Shown piece after piece: positions 1-11,442 of a DNA stretch of 64,000 bases. A program made the translations under genes and the position numbers. The notes beneath the pieces were generated by a model, which was given only the letters and a program-made list of their open reading frames with translations, ran no database searches and was not told the DNA's origin. Source of the DNA: Beverwykella pulmonaria (lineage: Eukaryota; Ascomycota; Dothideomycetes; Pleosporales; Melanommataceae); the NCBI GenBank assembly GCA_001599595.1, contig BCHH01000015.1:208827-272826 (forward strand). The letters are read 5' to 3'. Each line of letters opens with the position of its first letter. Position 1 is the first letter of the stretch.

Positions 1-954
1 TATGGTAGATGGTAGGGTCATCGAACTTGGAGGGGTCGGGTCCAAAAGTCTGGAATTGAGGAATTGCTGGGGCCGGAGCAGGCTGGTGGGATGCCTCGGA
101 GAGACTCGGCGAAGGCGCGTCTGCAGGACCTGTACCGGTAGCCGAGGGCGGAGCTTGTGATATGGGCGAGGAGATGGTCGAGGAGTTGTCTGCAATTCTG
201 TGTTAAACGCTGTCGTTTGCTAAAGAAGGCTTCTGCCGCGAACGATGAATTGTTTTGCTCTTCAGCATGGCTGATCGGGCGACAAGGGAGGTGGAATTCG
301 GCATAGTGTGTAGAGGGTGAGGCTGGGGAGAGAACGAATGGGTCTTATCGTCCTGTGAAAGTGAAAGGGCAGAGGGCAATGGGAAAGCACAGACAACCAT
401 AACCGGCAGCGACTCTGAGAAAGCATCGACTCACCCTTGTGCAAATCCACACCATCCTGCCTCGCCACGCCGTGAGCGCCGACTGCCAGTGGGCGGTCGT
501 GGTCTGGTTCTCGCTTCTTGCTCACCTTCTTCAACTTGTGCTTCCGCTCCTCGGCCTCCTTGTCGGCAGCCTTCTCCCGCTCCCGCTCCCTATCACGGGC
601 AGTCCTCTGGCTTCTCGTTTTCTGGAGTTCTCTCAGGACCCGGTCTGAGCCCTCGGTGCGATTCTTGACGTGGCTCATGACGGTTGTCTGGATCGTTTCG
701 CGCATATTATTCAGGACGGTGCCAGAGGGGATTTGCTGCGCGCTTCCCGCGCCGCGGGTCAGCAGCTCCTCGACGGATACATCGCACGTCTTGGACAGTG
801 CGGCCATAGGAGATCGGAAGTAGGAAGACGACGACGAGGGCTCGACAGAGACACGCACGTTGCCTGGGGGCAGCGGCGTGGTATTTCGGCTTCGCGGCGG
901 GCCCCCGGGCTTGGACCCGAGTTTTGGCTTGCCCTTGCTGCCGACGGATGGCAT
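1..954 (-). CDS. NGG1: Ngg1/Ada3-like SAGA/ADA subunit, N-terminal part (3' end outside window)
   Basis: Two exons are visible, 954..435 and 189..1, joined across a 245-nt intron (donor GTGAGT at 434, acceptor TTGCAG ending at 190) in matching phase. The protein starts MPSVGSKGKPKLGSK, has a charged helical stretch rich in RERE and KLKK, then RPLAVGAHGVARQDG, a Pro/Ala/Ser-rich linker, and QTFGPDPSKFDDPTIYH at the window edge. From memory, fungal Ngg1 proteins have a GAHGxARQDG segment and a FGPxPxKFDDPTIYH segment ahead of the Ada3 domain. Ngg1/Ada3 belongs to the histone acetyltransferase module (with Gcn5 and Ada2) of SAGA and ADA in the nucleus. The diagnostic Ada3 domain lies beyond position 1 and cannot be checked, so the name is an inference. 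Start chosen as the first ATG of the open frame. Confidence 0.62.
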
Positions 955-1773
955 CTTGGGCGTGTTACGAGCTTCGCGGTGTGCGGAACGCAGTGGGGTT
1001 GGGGCTGGCGGGGAGGATGTTGCTCATCGAAAGATGGCCACACCGGTGGCGGCTGCCCAAGCACGCGGCAGATGAACGCAGAGCCGTAACTACAAGGCGT
1101 TTACCATATACCACAGTCGTATGGCTGGCGAGGGGAAGATGGGTGGAATGGGGCGCTGATGAAGCCGCGTGCGCGCGGCGTCGACGAAGAAGTTCATGGC
1201 TGTGGACGGCCCCTCGTGAGACCGTGCGCGTGCCAAGGCCGGTTGACATTTGCTCGGCCACACGCCTGGGGAAGTTCAACGGCCAAACCTCTGGTAGGGT
1301 TCCCAATTCCGGGACACGATTCACTGCTGAGTCGATGACGGGACTGCACAGGATTCGCCTGCTTTCTTGACGGGTGGGTGAAGGTCCGTTATACGGGCAG
1401 CGGGTTCGTAAGCTGCAACCACCGAACGAAAGACACGAACTAGGCCAGCCACAGCAGAGAAAAGGCGCGTAGAGATAACCAGAACTCGTCTTTGATCGGT
1501 GTCTCCTACCCACACATTCGCACAAGTATTCCGGCCATCTCCCCTCGCTTGACCACAGCCGCCCTAGACAATCGCATGTTGTCGCCCTTGCACGTGCAGG
1601 CGCATCGGAAATAATAAGCTTTGCTAAGCTTTCTTCGGATCCTGGGGGGCTGCGTCTGAGCGTGGATCTGTCGGCCTCAAGCCTTCCCGGCCTCTCCAGT
1701 CCAGCCACCCTCCCACCATCTCTCGCCGTCGCCGCATTGCCCTCGCAGCTCACCCTTCGCCGGCCCTCCTTGT
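955..1773. other. Divergent intergenic region
   Basis: G+C-rich 0.8 kb between the divergent Ngg1-like and PA-RING genes, expected to hold both promoters. Open frames here on both strands lack domain-like composition and are treated as chance. A near-duplicate around two AAGCTTT sites (1616-1633) is the only local repeat seen. Confidence 0.5.
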
Positions 1774-3758
1774 ATGCATAGCTGGATTGCCTCTGTCGTC
1801 CTGCTCCCTTCCAGCATGCGCCGTAATCGCCGTGTGCTGGCGTCCTTGACCTGATTCCCGGTTCACCATGAGTACGTCACCTGCAGGCCAACGGCCACTG
1901 CTCCTCCAGATGGCGCTGACAGAGGGGACATAGCCGCCGAAAGCGTTGGCATCTTCACCATTGCATTCCCAGATCCGTATGCCATTTCGTATGACAACAA
2001 CAAGTTCGCAACGCTAGCCGTACGCTCTCCTCTCCCCGCTCCCGTCCTAGCTTGCGTTTGACCCCATACAGAGCAACATCTCGTTCCAATACCCCATCAC
2101 CAGCAACATCCAGACCCTCTCCACAAAGAACGTCGAGAGAGGTAACGACCCCTATGGCATCCTCTTCGTCCCCGACCTGCAATCGGACCCGTGCAAGAAG
2201 GCCGAGGGGAGCTATGTGCCCGCCAATGCGACCCGCCTGACCAACTTGCCGCGCGACACCGAGTATGCTCTCGTGGCGCTGGCCCCTTGGTTCTCGCCAG
2301 ACTGCATGAAGGAGTACTTTGCGGCTGCCAGAGCCGACCCCGCCGTCAAGGCCTTCTTGGTGTACCAGCCCGGACCAAGCGATTCCATGCCCCCGATCAT
2401 GAACGACGCGTCATGGGGTCTGGGCGATGGCGGATCGTGGAAGTCGGCCAACAACTTCCCGACCTACGCGCTTGCTTCTGTCAGCGGCGGCATCATTGTG
2501 GATCAGCTCAGCAAGTATTCCGGCAACATCACCGCTGCGCCCAATGGCCATGAACTCGCATCCATGTTCAATCCCACAGACTACGTCCGTTTATGGGCAA
2601 CGGTGAATACTGGTCAGTCCACTGTTGACGTTGACGGAATTAAAACTCACTGACGCAGTGATAGAATCCGCGAACCAGCTCCCCAGTCTCTGGGTTTTCC
2701 TCGTCATCGTCCTGGGCCTGCTCATCGTTATCATCGGCTCGACCTCGTTCTTCATGCATCTCATTCAGCGACGGCGTCGAAACAGCCTTCGCCAGCGCGT
2801 TGTGAATGGAGAGATTGACCTCGAAGCCATTGGCGTTAAGAGGCTGACCGTCCCCCGAGAGTATCTCGAGAAGTTGCCACTGTACACATACTCGGCTGAG
2901 CCGAACCATCAAGGCCCAAAAACGACATACCCGGAAGCTGGCGCTCCGACTCAGATACAGAACATGCCATCCCCTACCATTGAACCTGAGACTGGAACCA
3001 AGTCAATTCCACTAACTCCGCATTCTTCGGCCCCCCCGCACGCTACCCCGTCCAACAGCACGCTACCCGCCTTTTCACAGCCAACATGTCCTATTTGTCT
3101 CGATGACTTTGAGTCGAACGAGACCCAAGTCCGCGAGCTGCCCTGTCAGCACATTTTCCACGCAGACTGCATCGATACCTTCCTCATCAGCAACTCCTCG
3201 CTCTGTCCCATGTGCAAGAAGAGCGTCTTGCCTCCCGGCTATTGCCCAGCAACGATTACGAATCTGATGGTCCGCAGAGAGCGGAATATCCGACGCATGA
3301 GAGAACGGGGCGCTGCGAACGGCGTCGCCCCGGCATCCCCAGCACCCCCAGCACAACCGTCTTCTCCACCCACCAGGCGTATCCCAGGTGCATTTGGCTC
3401 GCTGGGCAGCCGTCTTGGCCAGACAGCGATAGGACGGAGAGTCTTCAGTGCGCCAGGGCAAACTGCCTCCCGTCCACCAGATATCGAAATGTCTGCGGCC
3501 AATCCGGTGCCGCCACCAGCAGCCAACGCTGCTGTTTCTGGTTCTGCAGCGCCTGAGATAACACCAGTAGTCGTAACACCACCCCCGTCTAACAACCCCG
3601 AAGAGTGCGCTGAGCCAGCAACCCAAAACCGGAGGGAATGGGCGCGACAACGAGCCATAGCACTACTTGGGAATCGCCATGTTCCCGGCGAGGAGGAGGA
3701 GGTTTCAGCATCTCGTTGGCGGCGAGGGCTTCAGAAGGTCTTTCCTGGGTTCCGATAG
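1774..3758 (+). CDS. PA-TM-RING membrane E3 ubiquitin ligase
   Basis: Architecture: short N-terminus, lumenal protease-associated-like region (from about residue 20), one membrane helix (LWVFLVIVLGLLIVIIG, about residue 246), then a cytosolic RING-H2 finger (about residues 379-421: CPIC, ELPCQHIFHADC, CPMC) and a long Pro/Ser-rich tail. This is the PA-TM-RING family (RNF13/GRAIL type), endomembrane ligases that ubiquitinate membrane proteins. Secure exons are 1910..2019, 2072..2612 and 2659..3758, with introns of 52 and 46 nt. The 5' end is uncertain: ATG at 1774 with exon 1774..1831 and a 78-nt intron keeps frame and gives 602 residues with a weak hydrophobic N-terminus. ATG at 1868 would need a 38-nt intron. 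Tail residues after the RING are low complexity and probably disordered. Confidence 0.85.
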
Positions 3759-4591
3759 CTGCGTGTCCATCTCGTCCTATCTACATGGATGTAGGGAGAG
3801 ATGATTATGTGATTACGACAGGGCAACATGATGTTAGATGGCGTTCAGGGTCTGATTTTGGTATATCACAGCGAGCGGGTTCTCACACGGGAGCGACTGT
3901 GATCATTGGGTCCTCATTCTTTTTTCACCCTTTTTCTGCTACGCGCTGATTGATGTGGTGGCTCAAGGTGTATATAATCTTACTGCTTCTATTCGTTCTC
4001 GGCCCTGGTGTTGCTGCATGCTCCCCCGCTAATTCTGGTGGCACATGACAGCATAGGAGATTTTTAGAGGATGTGAAGATCTACCAGTCTTGCAGCTTTC
4101 GAAACGCTCGTATTGGCTAGTGTGAAGACGATATCCCTTGAAGAGCGCCAGTCACTACCCATGCAAAGTGCCGCTGGAGCGGACAAGAGGCAGTATACGG
4201 CCCGAGGCTGGAGCCTCAACACCACACGTCGTGAAACAGCTGACATCGTGAGATTTGCTAGCCGCACGCCGGAAAATTATCACTATCTTGCTCCTGCTGG
4301 AATAGGCTCCCGACGTCGTCTCGGACAGAGATGGCCCGCGGGTTCCCATTTGTGGAGATTCCAGAGATCCACCCGCTGCTAGCTGGTGATGGTGGAGGGG
4401 TAAATAGTTCCACGTATGAAGAACACTGCGCATATGTTTTCCTTTTGCGGACCCTGCATATATCTTTGGTCTGCACTTCGATCTTTTGTATTCTCCGAGA
4501 TCAGCTCCCGTCCCCGTTCCCGCTCAAGATTAAGTTTGGATTAAATTCGAATTCGAAACTCTATTGAGCTTCTCCACGGGAGATTACCAAC
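3759..4591. other. Intergenic region
   Basis: 3' flank of the PA-RING gene and 5' flank of the arabinitol dehydrogenase gene. No convincing coding frame, RNA gene or strong repeat seen. Confidence 0.5.
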
Positions 4592-5788
4592 ATGAGCACA
4601 ACAACAACAGCAACGCAGGTAAAGCTTAGTAAACCGAACATCGGCGTCTACACGAACCCTGAGCATGATCTCTGGGTCGCGGAAGCGGAGCCATCACTCG
4701 GGGTGGTGGAAAAGGGCGGAGATCTAAAAGAAGGCGAGGTGCTGCTCAATGTCAAGTCTACGGGAATCTGTGGATCAGATATCCACTTTTGGCATGCGGT
4801 TTGTTCCCCCCACCCCTCTATCACCACACATGGTAGAAACCGTAAAAATGCTAACGAGATACGGTCATGTATATAGGGCTGCATTGGACCCATGATAGTA
4901 ACCGACACACATATCCTGGGCCACGAATCCGCTGGCACAGTCCTCAGCGTGCACCCGTCTGTCACCTCCCTCAAACCAGGCGACCGCGTCGCCATTGAAC
5001 CGAATCTCATCTGCCACGCCTGCGAGCCATGTCTGACAGGCCGCTACAACGGCTGTGAGCGAGTCGAGTTCCTCTCCACGCCCCCGGTCCCAGGACTGCT
5101 GAGGAGATACCTCAAGCATCCCGCCAACTGGTGCCACAAGCTGCCGGACAACCTTACATTCGAAGACGGCGCCATGCTGGAGCCGCTCAGCGTAGCGCTT
5201 GCGGGGATGCAGCGTGCGGGTGTGAGGCTCGGAGACCCCGTCGTGATCTGTGGCGCCGGTCCCATTGGCCTCGTCACGCTACTCTGCTGCAAAGCCGCGG
5301 GCGCTGCCCCCATCGTCATCACCGACATCGACGAGGGAAGACTCAAATTCGCCGCCGACCTCGTGCCCGGGACGCTAACGCACAAAGTCGAGTTCTCCCA
5401 CACGCCAGAAATCTTCGCCGAGTCGGTCGTGAAACTGATGGAGGGTATTGAGCCCGCCGTTGTAATGGAATGCTCCGGTGTGGAATCCTCCATCTGCGGC
5501 GCCATCCAAGCCGTCAAGTTCGGAGGCAAAGTCTTTGTCATCGGCGTCGGGAAAAACGAAATGAAGATTCCGTTTATGCGCCTCTCCACGCGGGAAGTGG
5601 ATCTGCAGTTCCAATATCGGTACTGCAACACATGGCCTAAAGCAATTAGGCTGGTCAAGAATGGCGTTATTGATCTGAAGAAGTTGGTTACGCATCGGTT
5701 TGAGCTGGAGGAGGCAGTGCAGGCGTTCAAGACGGCGGCGGATCCGAAGACGGGAGCTATTAAGGTGTTGATTCAGAGTCAGGATTAG
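4592..5788 (+). CDS. LAD1: L-arabinitol 4-dehydrogenase (zinc-dependent MDR family)
   Basis: Exons 4592..4798 and 4877..5788 (78-nt intron) encode 372 residues, the usual length for fungal LAD. It oxidises L-arabinitol to L-xylulose with NAD+ in cytosolic pentose catabolism. Visible motifs: [11 protein letters not shown] (catalytic zinc Cys) near residue 58, GHESAG near 83, the structural zinc segment CHACEPC with a further Cys in RYNGCE, the hallmark [16 protein letters not shown], the cofactor loop GAGPIGLV, and [13 protein letters not shown]. The Asp in the ITDIDEGRL segment fits NAD rather than NADP preference. Sorbitol and xylitol dehydrogenases are close relatives; the [11 protein letters not shown] and QYRYCNTWP segments favour LAD. 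Nothing unusual beyond the intron just after the first zinc motif. Confidence 0.9.
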
Positions 5789-6396
5789 GGAAAGGAAGGG
5801 AAGGGAAGAGTATGATTGGGTTGGGGCGATTCCTAGCGTACATGATTGGGCTTGGTAGGGGAATGTCAGTCTGGCCTGTTAGGACTCAAAGCAAAAACAC
5901 GAACAGGGACATGAGCTCGAAAAGGGGGGCTGGAAAGTAGGAGTTCGGTTCTAGAGCCCAAGGAGGTAGGCAGATTGGACAGGTGCCGTCGATGCACATT
6001 AATTGGAAGCCAAGTATTTTGAATTCCTCTATGTTAGTGCCTTTGCTCCACCGATTGGAAACTGTATTTCATTGCTTCTGCGTGCGTACATATAAACGTA
6101 ACTTGCGTGAACACCACTACAAGGACATCAACAAACATCATTTGCCGCATTTTTAGGTTAGTGAGTGAACGAGGTAGACTCCACACCGCGTTTCCAAAAG
6201 ATCATTTTAGGATTTCACAAGCAAACCTCATCATCCTAGGACTGGAGAAACGTGGTCGATGTCTTGCAAGGTGCTTCGTAACACTATAGAGTCCTAATAG
6301 AATTCTTTATGCCCTTCAAAGTTTCGATTCAGCCGACGTTTCCTGACTCACCAGTCAGCCACGCACAATATACTTCCTGTCTACTTATGCAGCAAA
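5789..6396. other. Convergent intergenic region
   Basis: 3' flanks of the arabinitol dehydrogenase (+) and epoxide hydrolase (-) genes. It starts with a purine-rich stretch (5789-5810). No gene recognised. Confidence 0.5.
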
Positions 6397-7610
6397 CTAT
6401 ACCTTCCAAGCGACCTTGACAAACTCCTCTACATCCTGCAAAAGCTCCTTCGGCAGCTCCAGCGCCGCAAAATGCCCGCCCTTCTCATGCTGTGCATACG
6501 ACACTAAATTCGCCTTCTTCTCAATTGCGCCTTTGATTCCCGGAACCAGTTCCTTTGGGAAGAACGAGAAACCGAGCGGTTTGGCAATGTAATCAGGGTT
6601 CTTGCGGTTGGGCGAGAAAATCGCGCGGTACGGGTAAATGGAGCGGGGGAAGCCTTGTGTGAACCAGTAGAGGGAGATGTTGGTGAGGATGTGGTTGATG
6701 TCAGGGGTGTCGTCGCTCCACTCGAGGAATTTCTCGCCGATCCTGGGGTAGGTTAGTGAATCCGAGCAAGGAATTCGAAAGAACATGGGTAGGGGTGTTT
6801 GGAAGAAGTATGTACTTACCATGCAAGTAAAGCGAGTGGACTAGAAGACAGAACGAGGCCAATAGTGCTCGGTCGGCTGGCATGCTCCATTCCATACGCC
6901 ATACCAGTTTCTCTCCACTTTTTGGCCCGGTCGAGAGCACCTTGCTCGAACGCGCTGAGCTCAAGTCCTTCGGGGACTGCGGCCGTCATCATATTCAAAT
7001 GAAGCCCAGCACACGAATCGTAAGCAGTGGCCATGATGGTCCCCAAAAAGCTGCCGACATCTCCGCCCTGGGCCAGGTACTTGCTGAACCCCAATTCCTT
7101 CATCATCGTGTCGAGGATGCGAGCGGAATCACTCGGGGTCCAGTCACGGTCAAGCGGCGGTCCAGAGCTCAGTGTATATCCCGGCAGTGAAGGGACAATG
7201 ACGTGGTACGGCAGGTTCTCGGCCAAGTACTTCTCACGAATGAGACTTAACATTGGCAGGAACTCGATGAAGCTTCCGGGCCAGCCGTGCATAAAAATGA
7301 TGGGAATTGCATCTTTCTTCTCAGAAAACAGGCCGATGAAGTGCACGTCAATGTCCTCGATATTGATCTTGTAGTTGGGGAACGAGTTGATGTGCTTCTC
7401 TTGGGCGCGCCAGTCGTATTTGTTTAGCCAGTAGTCTTTGGTGTCGATGAGCCATTGGCGCGAGACGCCGAAGCGGCCGTCGTCCTGCCTACCTTCCCAG
7501 GTGTCAGGCCCGATCTTGGAGAGCTCTAGGAGCTGCTTCCAGTCGGAGATATCCTTGTCAGGGACGCTGAGGGTGAAGGGCTTTGCGGAGCTGGGAGGTG
7601 AGTAGGTCAT
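6397..7610 (-). CDS. Epoxide hydrolase, microsomal-type (EHN + alpha/beta hydrolase)
   Basis: Exons 7610..6820 and 6742..6397 (77-nt intron, donor GTAAGT) encode 378 residues. The N-terminal part (PFTLSVPDKDISDWKQLL to about residue 110) is the epoxide hydrolase N-terminal domain, followed by an alpha/beta-hydrolase core. Visible catalytic elements: oxyanion motif HGWPGS, nucleophile Asp in QGGDVGS, candidate acid-helper Tyr residues in the SLYWFTQGF and YPYR segments, and catalytic His in EKGGHFAALE. The family opens epoxides to diols, in detoxification or secondary metabolism. The residue after the nucleophile is Val where microsomal enzymes usually have Trp. There is no obvious N-terminal membrane anchor, so a soluble location is likely. 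It shares a divergent promoter region with HIS4 but no functional link is apparent. Confidence 0.88.
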
Positions 7611-7630
7611 TTTGGAGGCTATGCTGGAGT

Positions 7631-7674
7631 GGTATGGAAGTGGTATGGAAGTGATGTGGAAGTGATGTGGAAGC
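7631..7674. repeat. Tandem 11-bp repeat, four units
   Basis: Two copies of GGTATGGAAGT are followed by two variants GATGTGGAAGT and GATGTGGAAGC. The array lies just upstream of the epoxide hydrolase start, probably in its 5' leader or core promoter. Confidence 0.85.
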
Positions 7675-8126
7675 GAAAAGGCAGTACAAAAGATGGCGGA
7701 GTTGAACTACGGTGGAGGTGGATATGCCTCTCTATATATATGCCTCGGTAGTCACGATTCATTACATTGAAACCGTCCGGATGCAGGCGGGGTAGGTACT
7801 ATGGCCGGGCCTCGTGATGATACGGCTGTGACTCTTTAATTGATGAACGGAGTTTCTGAATAGTTTACTCCTACCGCCTAGGGTATTCAACGTTGATTGG
7901 AACAAGTGGCCAGGGATGGTTGTAGTACTGCTGGGCGAGCATCTCCCATGTTGCCCTTAATTGGAAATTATAGGTTCTCTTGAAAAGTCACCATGCATAC
8001 GTTTGACGCCCTTTTTCCCTTCAAGTAAACGGTAATGCATGTCAGCTGCTTTCGAACCTAGGAGACGCGGCAGCAGATGGCCGAGCTCGTACGAGGTTCA
8101 AGCTGGACGTCGAGAGAGACAGGCAG

Positions 8127-8186
8127 TAATGCATCAGCAATGGCAGCAACGCATCAGCAATGGCATTAATGAATCAGCAAAGACAG
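8127..8186. repeat. Tandem 20-bp repeat, three units
   Basis: Three adjacent 20-bp units share the core ATCAGCAA (starts 8127, 8147, 8167). They diverge by a few substitutions and lie about 230-280 bp upstream of HIS4. Confidence 0.8.
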
Positions 8187-8411
8187 AATTAGATGCTGTG
8201 GGATTGAGCCGTCAGAATGAAGCTGGTTCTGCAACAAGAGGCATACGCGTATGCATATTCGGGCGCGCTGTCACGTGCCTCGCAACTCCGATTGCGGGGC
8301 TCAGCCCAAAACAACCCCTCAATCGCCATATGACGGGCTTTTTTTTTCTTTACTCACGAACCACGACTCACCTTTCTGCCCCTTCTTTTCCTATCACCAC
8401 ACCTGTTCGTA

Positions 8412-11172
8412 ATGGCCCCAGCTCTGCTCGCGTCGATTGACTTGACAACTTTCACGAATTCTTCGCAGGGACTCAGTCCCGAAGCACTGTCTATTGTCGG
8501 CCATGTTTTCGCCCGCGTCACCCCCGATCTCGTCGATACTGCCCTCTCCCACTTGCAGCATTCTGTAGGCCGCTACTCGACTTATCTCGGCGTTGGATCC
8601 CTCATCTCCATCGACGATGTCGTCTCACTCCTCGATGCCGGCGCGGAAAAGGTCTTTATTTCCCGCCAGCAACTCGACCAGCTCATGGCCCTAAAAGTCG
8701 ATCAAGACAGACTCGTACTCTCCCTGCCGGGCATTGCCAGACAAGAAGTCGCTGGACCAATTGGAGACTCAACCAAACAAGATCTCATTGAAGCAATTGG
8801 AGACACAACAGTAGACGTCTACTCCCCCCAGGTGAACGACATCGAGTTCGTTGAGGCATGGTTGAAGGAGTACGGAACCGATAGACCTGATGTCTTTGTC
8901 TCGTTCGCATCCCCAGAAATTGGCAATGCTCTACGCATCTCCAAACTTTCCGCCATTCCGCTTCTTCCCGCCGAGTCTCTTACCATGGACGCAAAGAAGG
9001 AGCCTGAGCTGATAAGTGTCGCGAAACTCATCATGGCCAATGCGACTAGTGACCGAACCGACGGCCTGTTCTCCACCATAGTGACCGACGAGAGGGGCGT
9101 AGCGCTTGGCCTTGTATACAGCAGTGAGGAGAGTGTATCGGAGAGTCTGAGGACCGGAAGGGGGGTTTACCAAAGTCGAAAGCGGGGTCTGTGGTACAAG
9201 GGCGAGACTAGTGGGGACATACAGGAGCTTGTGTCCATATCACTGGACTGCGATCGTGACTGCCTGCGCTTCGTGGTCCGCCAGAAAGGCAAAGGTGACT
9301 GCGACTCCGGGTCTCCTCTTCGGACCATGGCTAATCAGAACTAGGTTTCTGTCATCTGGCAACCGCAACATGCTTCGGACAATACAAGGGCCTTTCACGC
9401 CTGCAACAAACCCTTCAGAACCGCAAAGACTCCGCCCCAGAAGGCTCTTATACAGCACGACTCTTTAACGATCCGCAATTGCTGCGAGCCAAAATCTTGG
9501 AAGAGGCCACGGAGCTGTGCGATGCCAACTCGAAACAAGAAATCGCTTTCGAGACTGCCGACCTCCTGTACTTTGCCTTGGCTAAATGTGTATCCGCGGG
9601 CGTGTCTCTGGAGGATGTTGAGCGGAATCTCGATGCGAAGAGCATCAAGGTGAAAAGGAGGAGAGGCGATGCGAAGCCAGCTTTCGCAGCACAAGTGGCT
9701 CCTGTCACTGGCGCTACGAATGATGCAAATTCAAAAGAGGCTGTCAAAGAGGCAGCTTCAATACCAAAGAGCAGGCATGATTCTGCCGGGCTACCGCTCG
9801 GCCGAATCGCAATGAGGCGCTACATTACTGCAAAGGAAACTCCAGAGACCGTACAAGCTGCACTCCAACGCCCGTCACAGCGCTCGAGTGATTCCATAAT
9901 CGCCATCTGCAACCCCATCATCGATGCTGTCAAGACGCGCGGTGATGCCGCTTTGCTTGAATACACTCACAAGTTCGACAAAGCCACTTCACTGAAAACG
10001 CCCGTCCTCAGAGCCCCTTTCCCAGAATCATTGATGCAACTTGCCCCAGAAACGATCAAGGCCATTGACACATCCTTCGAAAACATCCAGAAGTTCCATG
10101 CTGCCCAAAAGGAGGAAAAGCCACTTGTCGTTGAGACCATGCCCGGTGTTGTATGCTCCCGCTTCGTTCGACCAATCGAGCGCGTAGGTCTCTATGTTCC
10201 AGGAGGCACCGCTGTTCTCCCTTCCACCGCACTCATGCTTGGTGTTCCCGCCATGGTAGCTGGCTGTAAGAAGATTGTGCTTGCCTCACCACCTCGTGCC
10301 GACGGGTCAATCACGCCAGAGATTGTGTATGCAGCACACAAGGTTGGCGCTGAATCCATCGTCCTTGCAGGCGGGGCGCAAGCCGTAGCTGCATTGGCGT
10401 ACGGAACGGAGAGTGTCTCTAAGGTGGATAAGATTCTTGGCCCTGGAAACCAGTTCGTCACTGCAGCCAAGATGATAGTGTCCAACGACACCAACGCCGG
10501 CGTCAGCATCGACATGCCCGCTGGACCAAGCGAAGTGTTGGTCATCGCGGACGCTACCGCTAACCCAGCATTCGTTGCCTCCGATCTACTCAGCCAAGCC
10601 GAGCATGGAGTAGACTCTCAAGTCATTCTAATTGCTGTTGGACTCAATGAGACGCAACTCGCAGCTATCGAAGACGAACTAGAAGCGCAAGCGAAAGCTC
10701 TTCCCCGAGTCGATATCGTGAGAGGTGCCATCGAGCACTCCATCACCCTTGTTGTTGATACCATCGACGAGGCCATGACACTAAGCAATGAATACGCACC
10801 TGAGCATCTCATTCTGCAACTAAACAATGCAGAGAGCGTTGTCGCGTATGTACAGAACGCGGGTAGTGTGTTTGTTGGGCAGTGGACACCGGAAAGTGTT
10901 GGGGATTACTCTGCTGGTGTCAATCACTCTCTACGTAAGCCTTCTCCCCTTACAATTTTAAACAAATTTCTAACAAACTTTACTCAGCAACGATGGGCTA
11001 CGCGAAGCAGTACTCTGGCGTCAACCTAGGCTCCTACATCAAACACATTACCAGTTCCAACCTCACCAAACAAGGGCTCCAGAACGTGGGTCCAGCGGTA
11101 ATGGAGTTAGCGAGGGTCGAGGAATTGGAAGCTCATCGTCGGGCTGTGAGTTTGAGACTTGGTGTGGCTTGA
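8412..11172 (+). CDS. HIS4: Trifunctional histidine biosynthesis protein HIS4
   Basis: Exons 8412..9294, 9345..10934 and 10988..11172 (introns 50 and 53 nt) encode 885 residues. Domains in order: an N-terminal fungal segment (1-220); phosphoribosyl-AMP cyclohydrolase (DGLFSTIVTDERG to KGFCHLATATCFG, about 220-310, with GRGVYQSRKR, LWYKGETSG, and the DCDRD zinc/metal site); phosphoribosyl-ATP pyrophosphohydrolase (SYTARLF, EEATEL, ETADLLYF, about 330-410); and histidinol dehydrogenase (about 460-885, with GLYVPGGTAVLPST, GGAQAVAALAYG, GPGNQFV, MPAGPSE, AEHGVDSQ, EYAPEHL, AGVNHSL). It therefore catalyses steps 2, 3 and the last two oxidations of histidine synthesis in the cytosol. The second intron splits NHSLP|T near the C-terminus. 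Sequence looks fully functional. Confidence 0.95.
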
Positions 11173-11442
11173 GTAGCTCTTCATGTTTGATTTTGGGTTG
11201 GGAATAAAAGGGGCATGATATCTGGCAAGAGAAAAAAAAAATAGGGTTTGGGCAAGCATGTCCGTGCAGGGCAGTGTATGTAATTAAAAGTGGAATCGAT
11301 GATCTTGTGCTTGTTTTCATACTTGTCGATATTCGAATATAAGGAAATAGTTTCGAGCGAAGAATCGGTGAATACGGGGTATAACTCCAATTCCAATTTT
11401 CGTCCCAAAATCCTACATGCGCTTCCCAAACATGATCTCATT

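Larger units (their letters stand above)
7611..8411. other. Divergent promoter region, epoxide hydrolase / HIS4
   Basis: 0.8 kb between divergent genes. It contains two short tandem arrays annotated separately, a T-run near 8339-8347 and a pyrimidine-rich stretch just before the HIS4 ATG, common in fungal 5' leaders. The open frame at 8039-8440 overlaps the HIS4 start and is not supported. Confidence 0.5.

Noticed and set aside
965..1753. 262-codon minus-strand open frame between the first two genes
   Set aside because: No domain-like composition, overlaps other frames in G+C-rich sequence where long chance frames are common.
1868..1909. Start of the PA-RING gene at ATG 1868 with a 38-nt intron
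   Set aside because: Keeps frame but the intron is shorter than usual and the product would lack any N-terminal signal; kept only as an alternative.
4352..4397. Two GTGGAG (SYGGRG) hits upstream of the arabinitol dehydrogenase that could be CreA sites
   Set aside because: The pattern is so degenerate that hits are expected by chance every few hundred bases; no doublet of the strong type.
8364..8370. CGACTCA near the HIS4 start as a Gcn4/CpcA site
   Set aside because: Only 6 of 7 bases match the TGA(C/G)TCA consensus and it lies within 45 bp of the ATG, probably in the leader.
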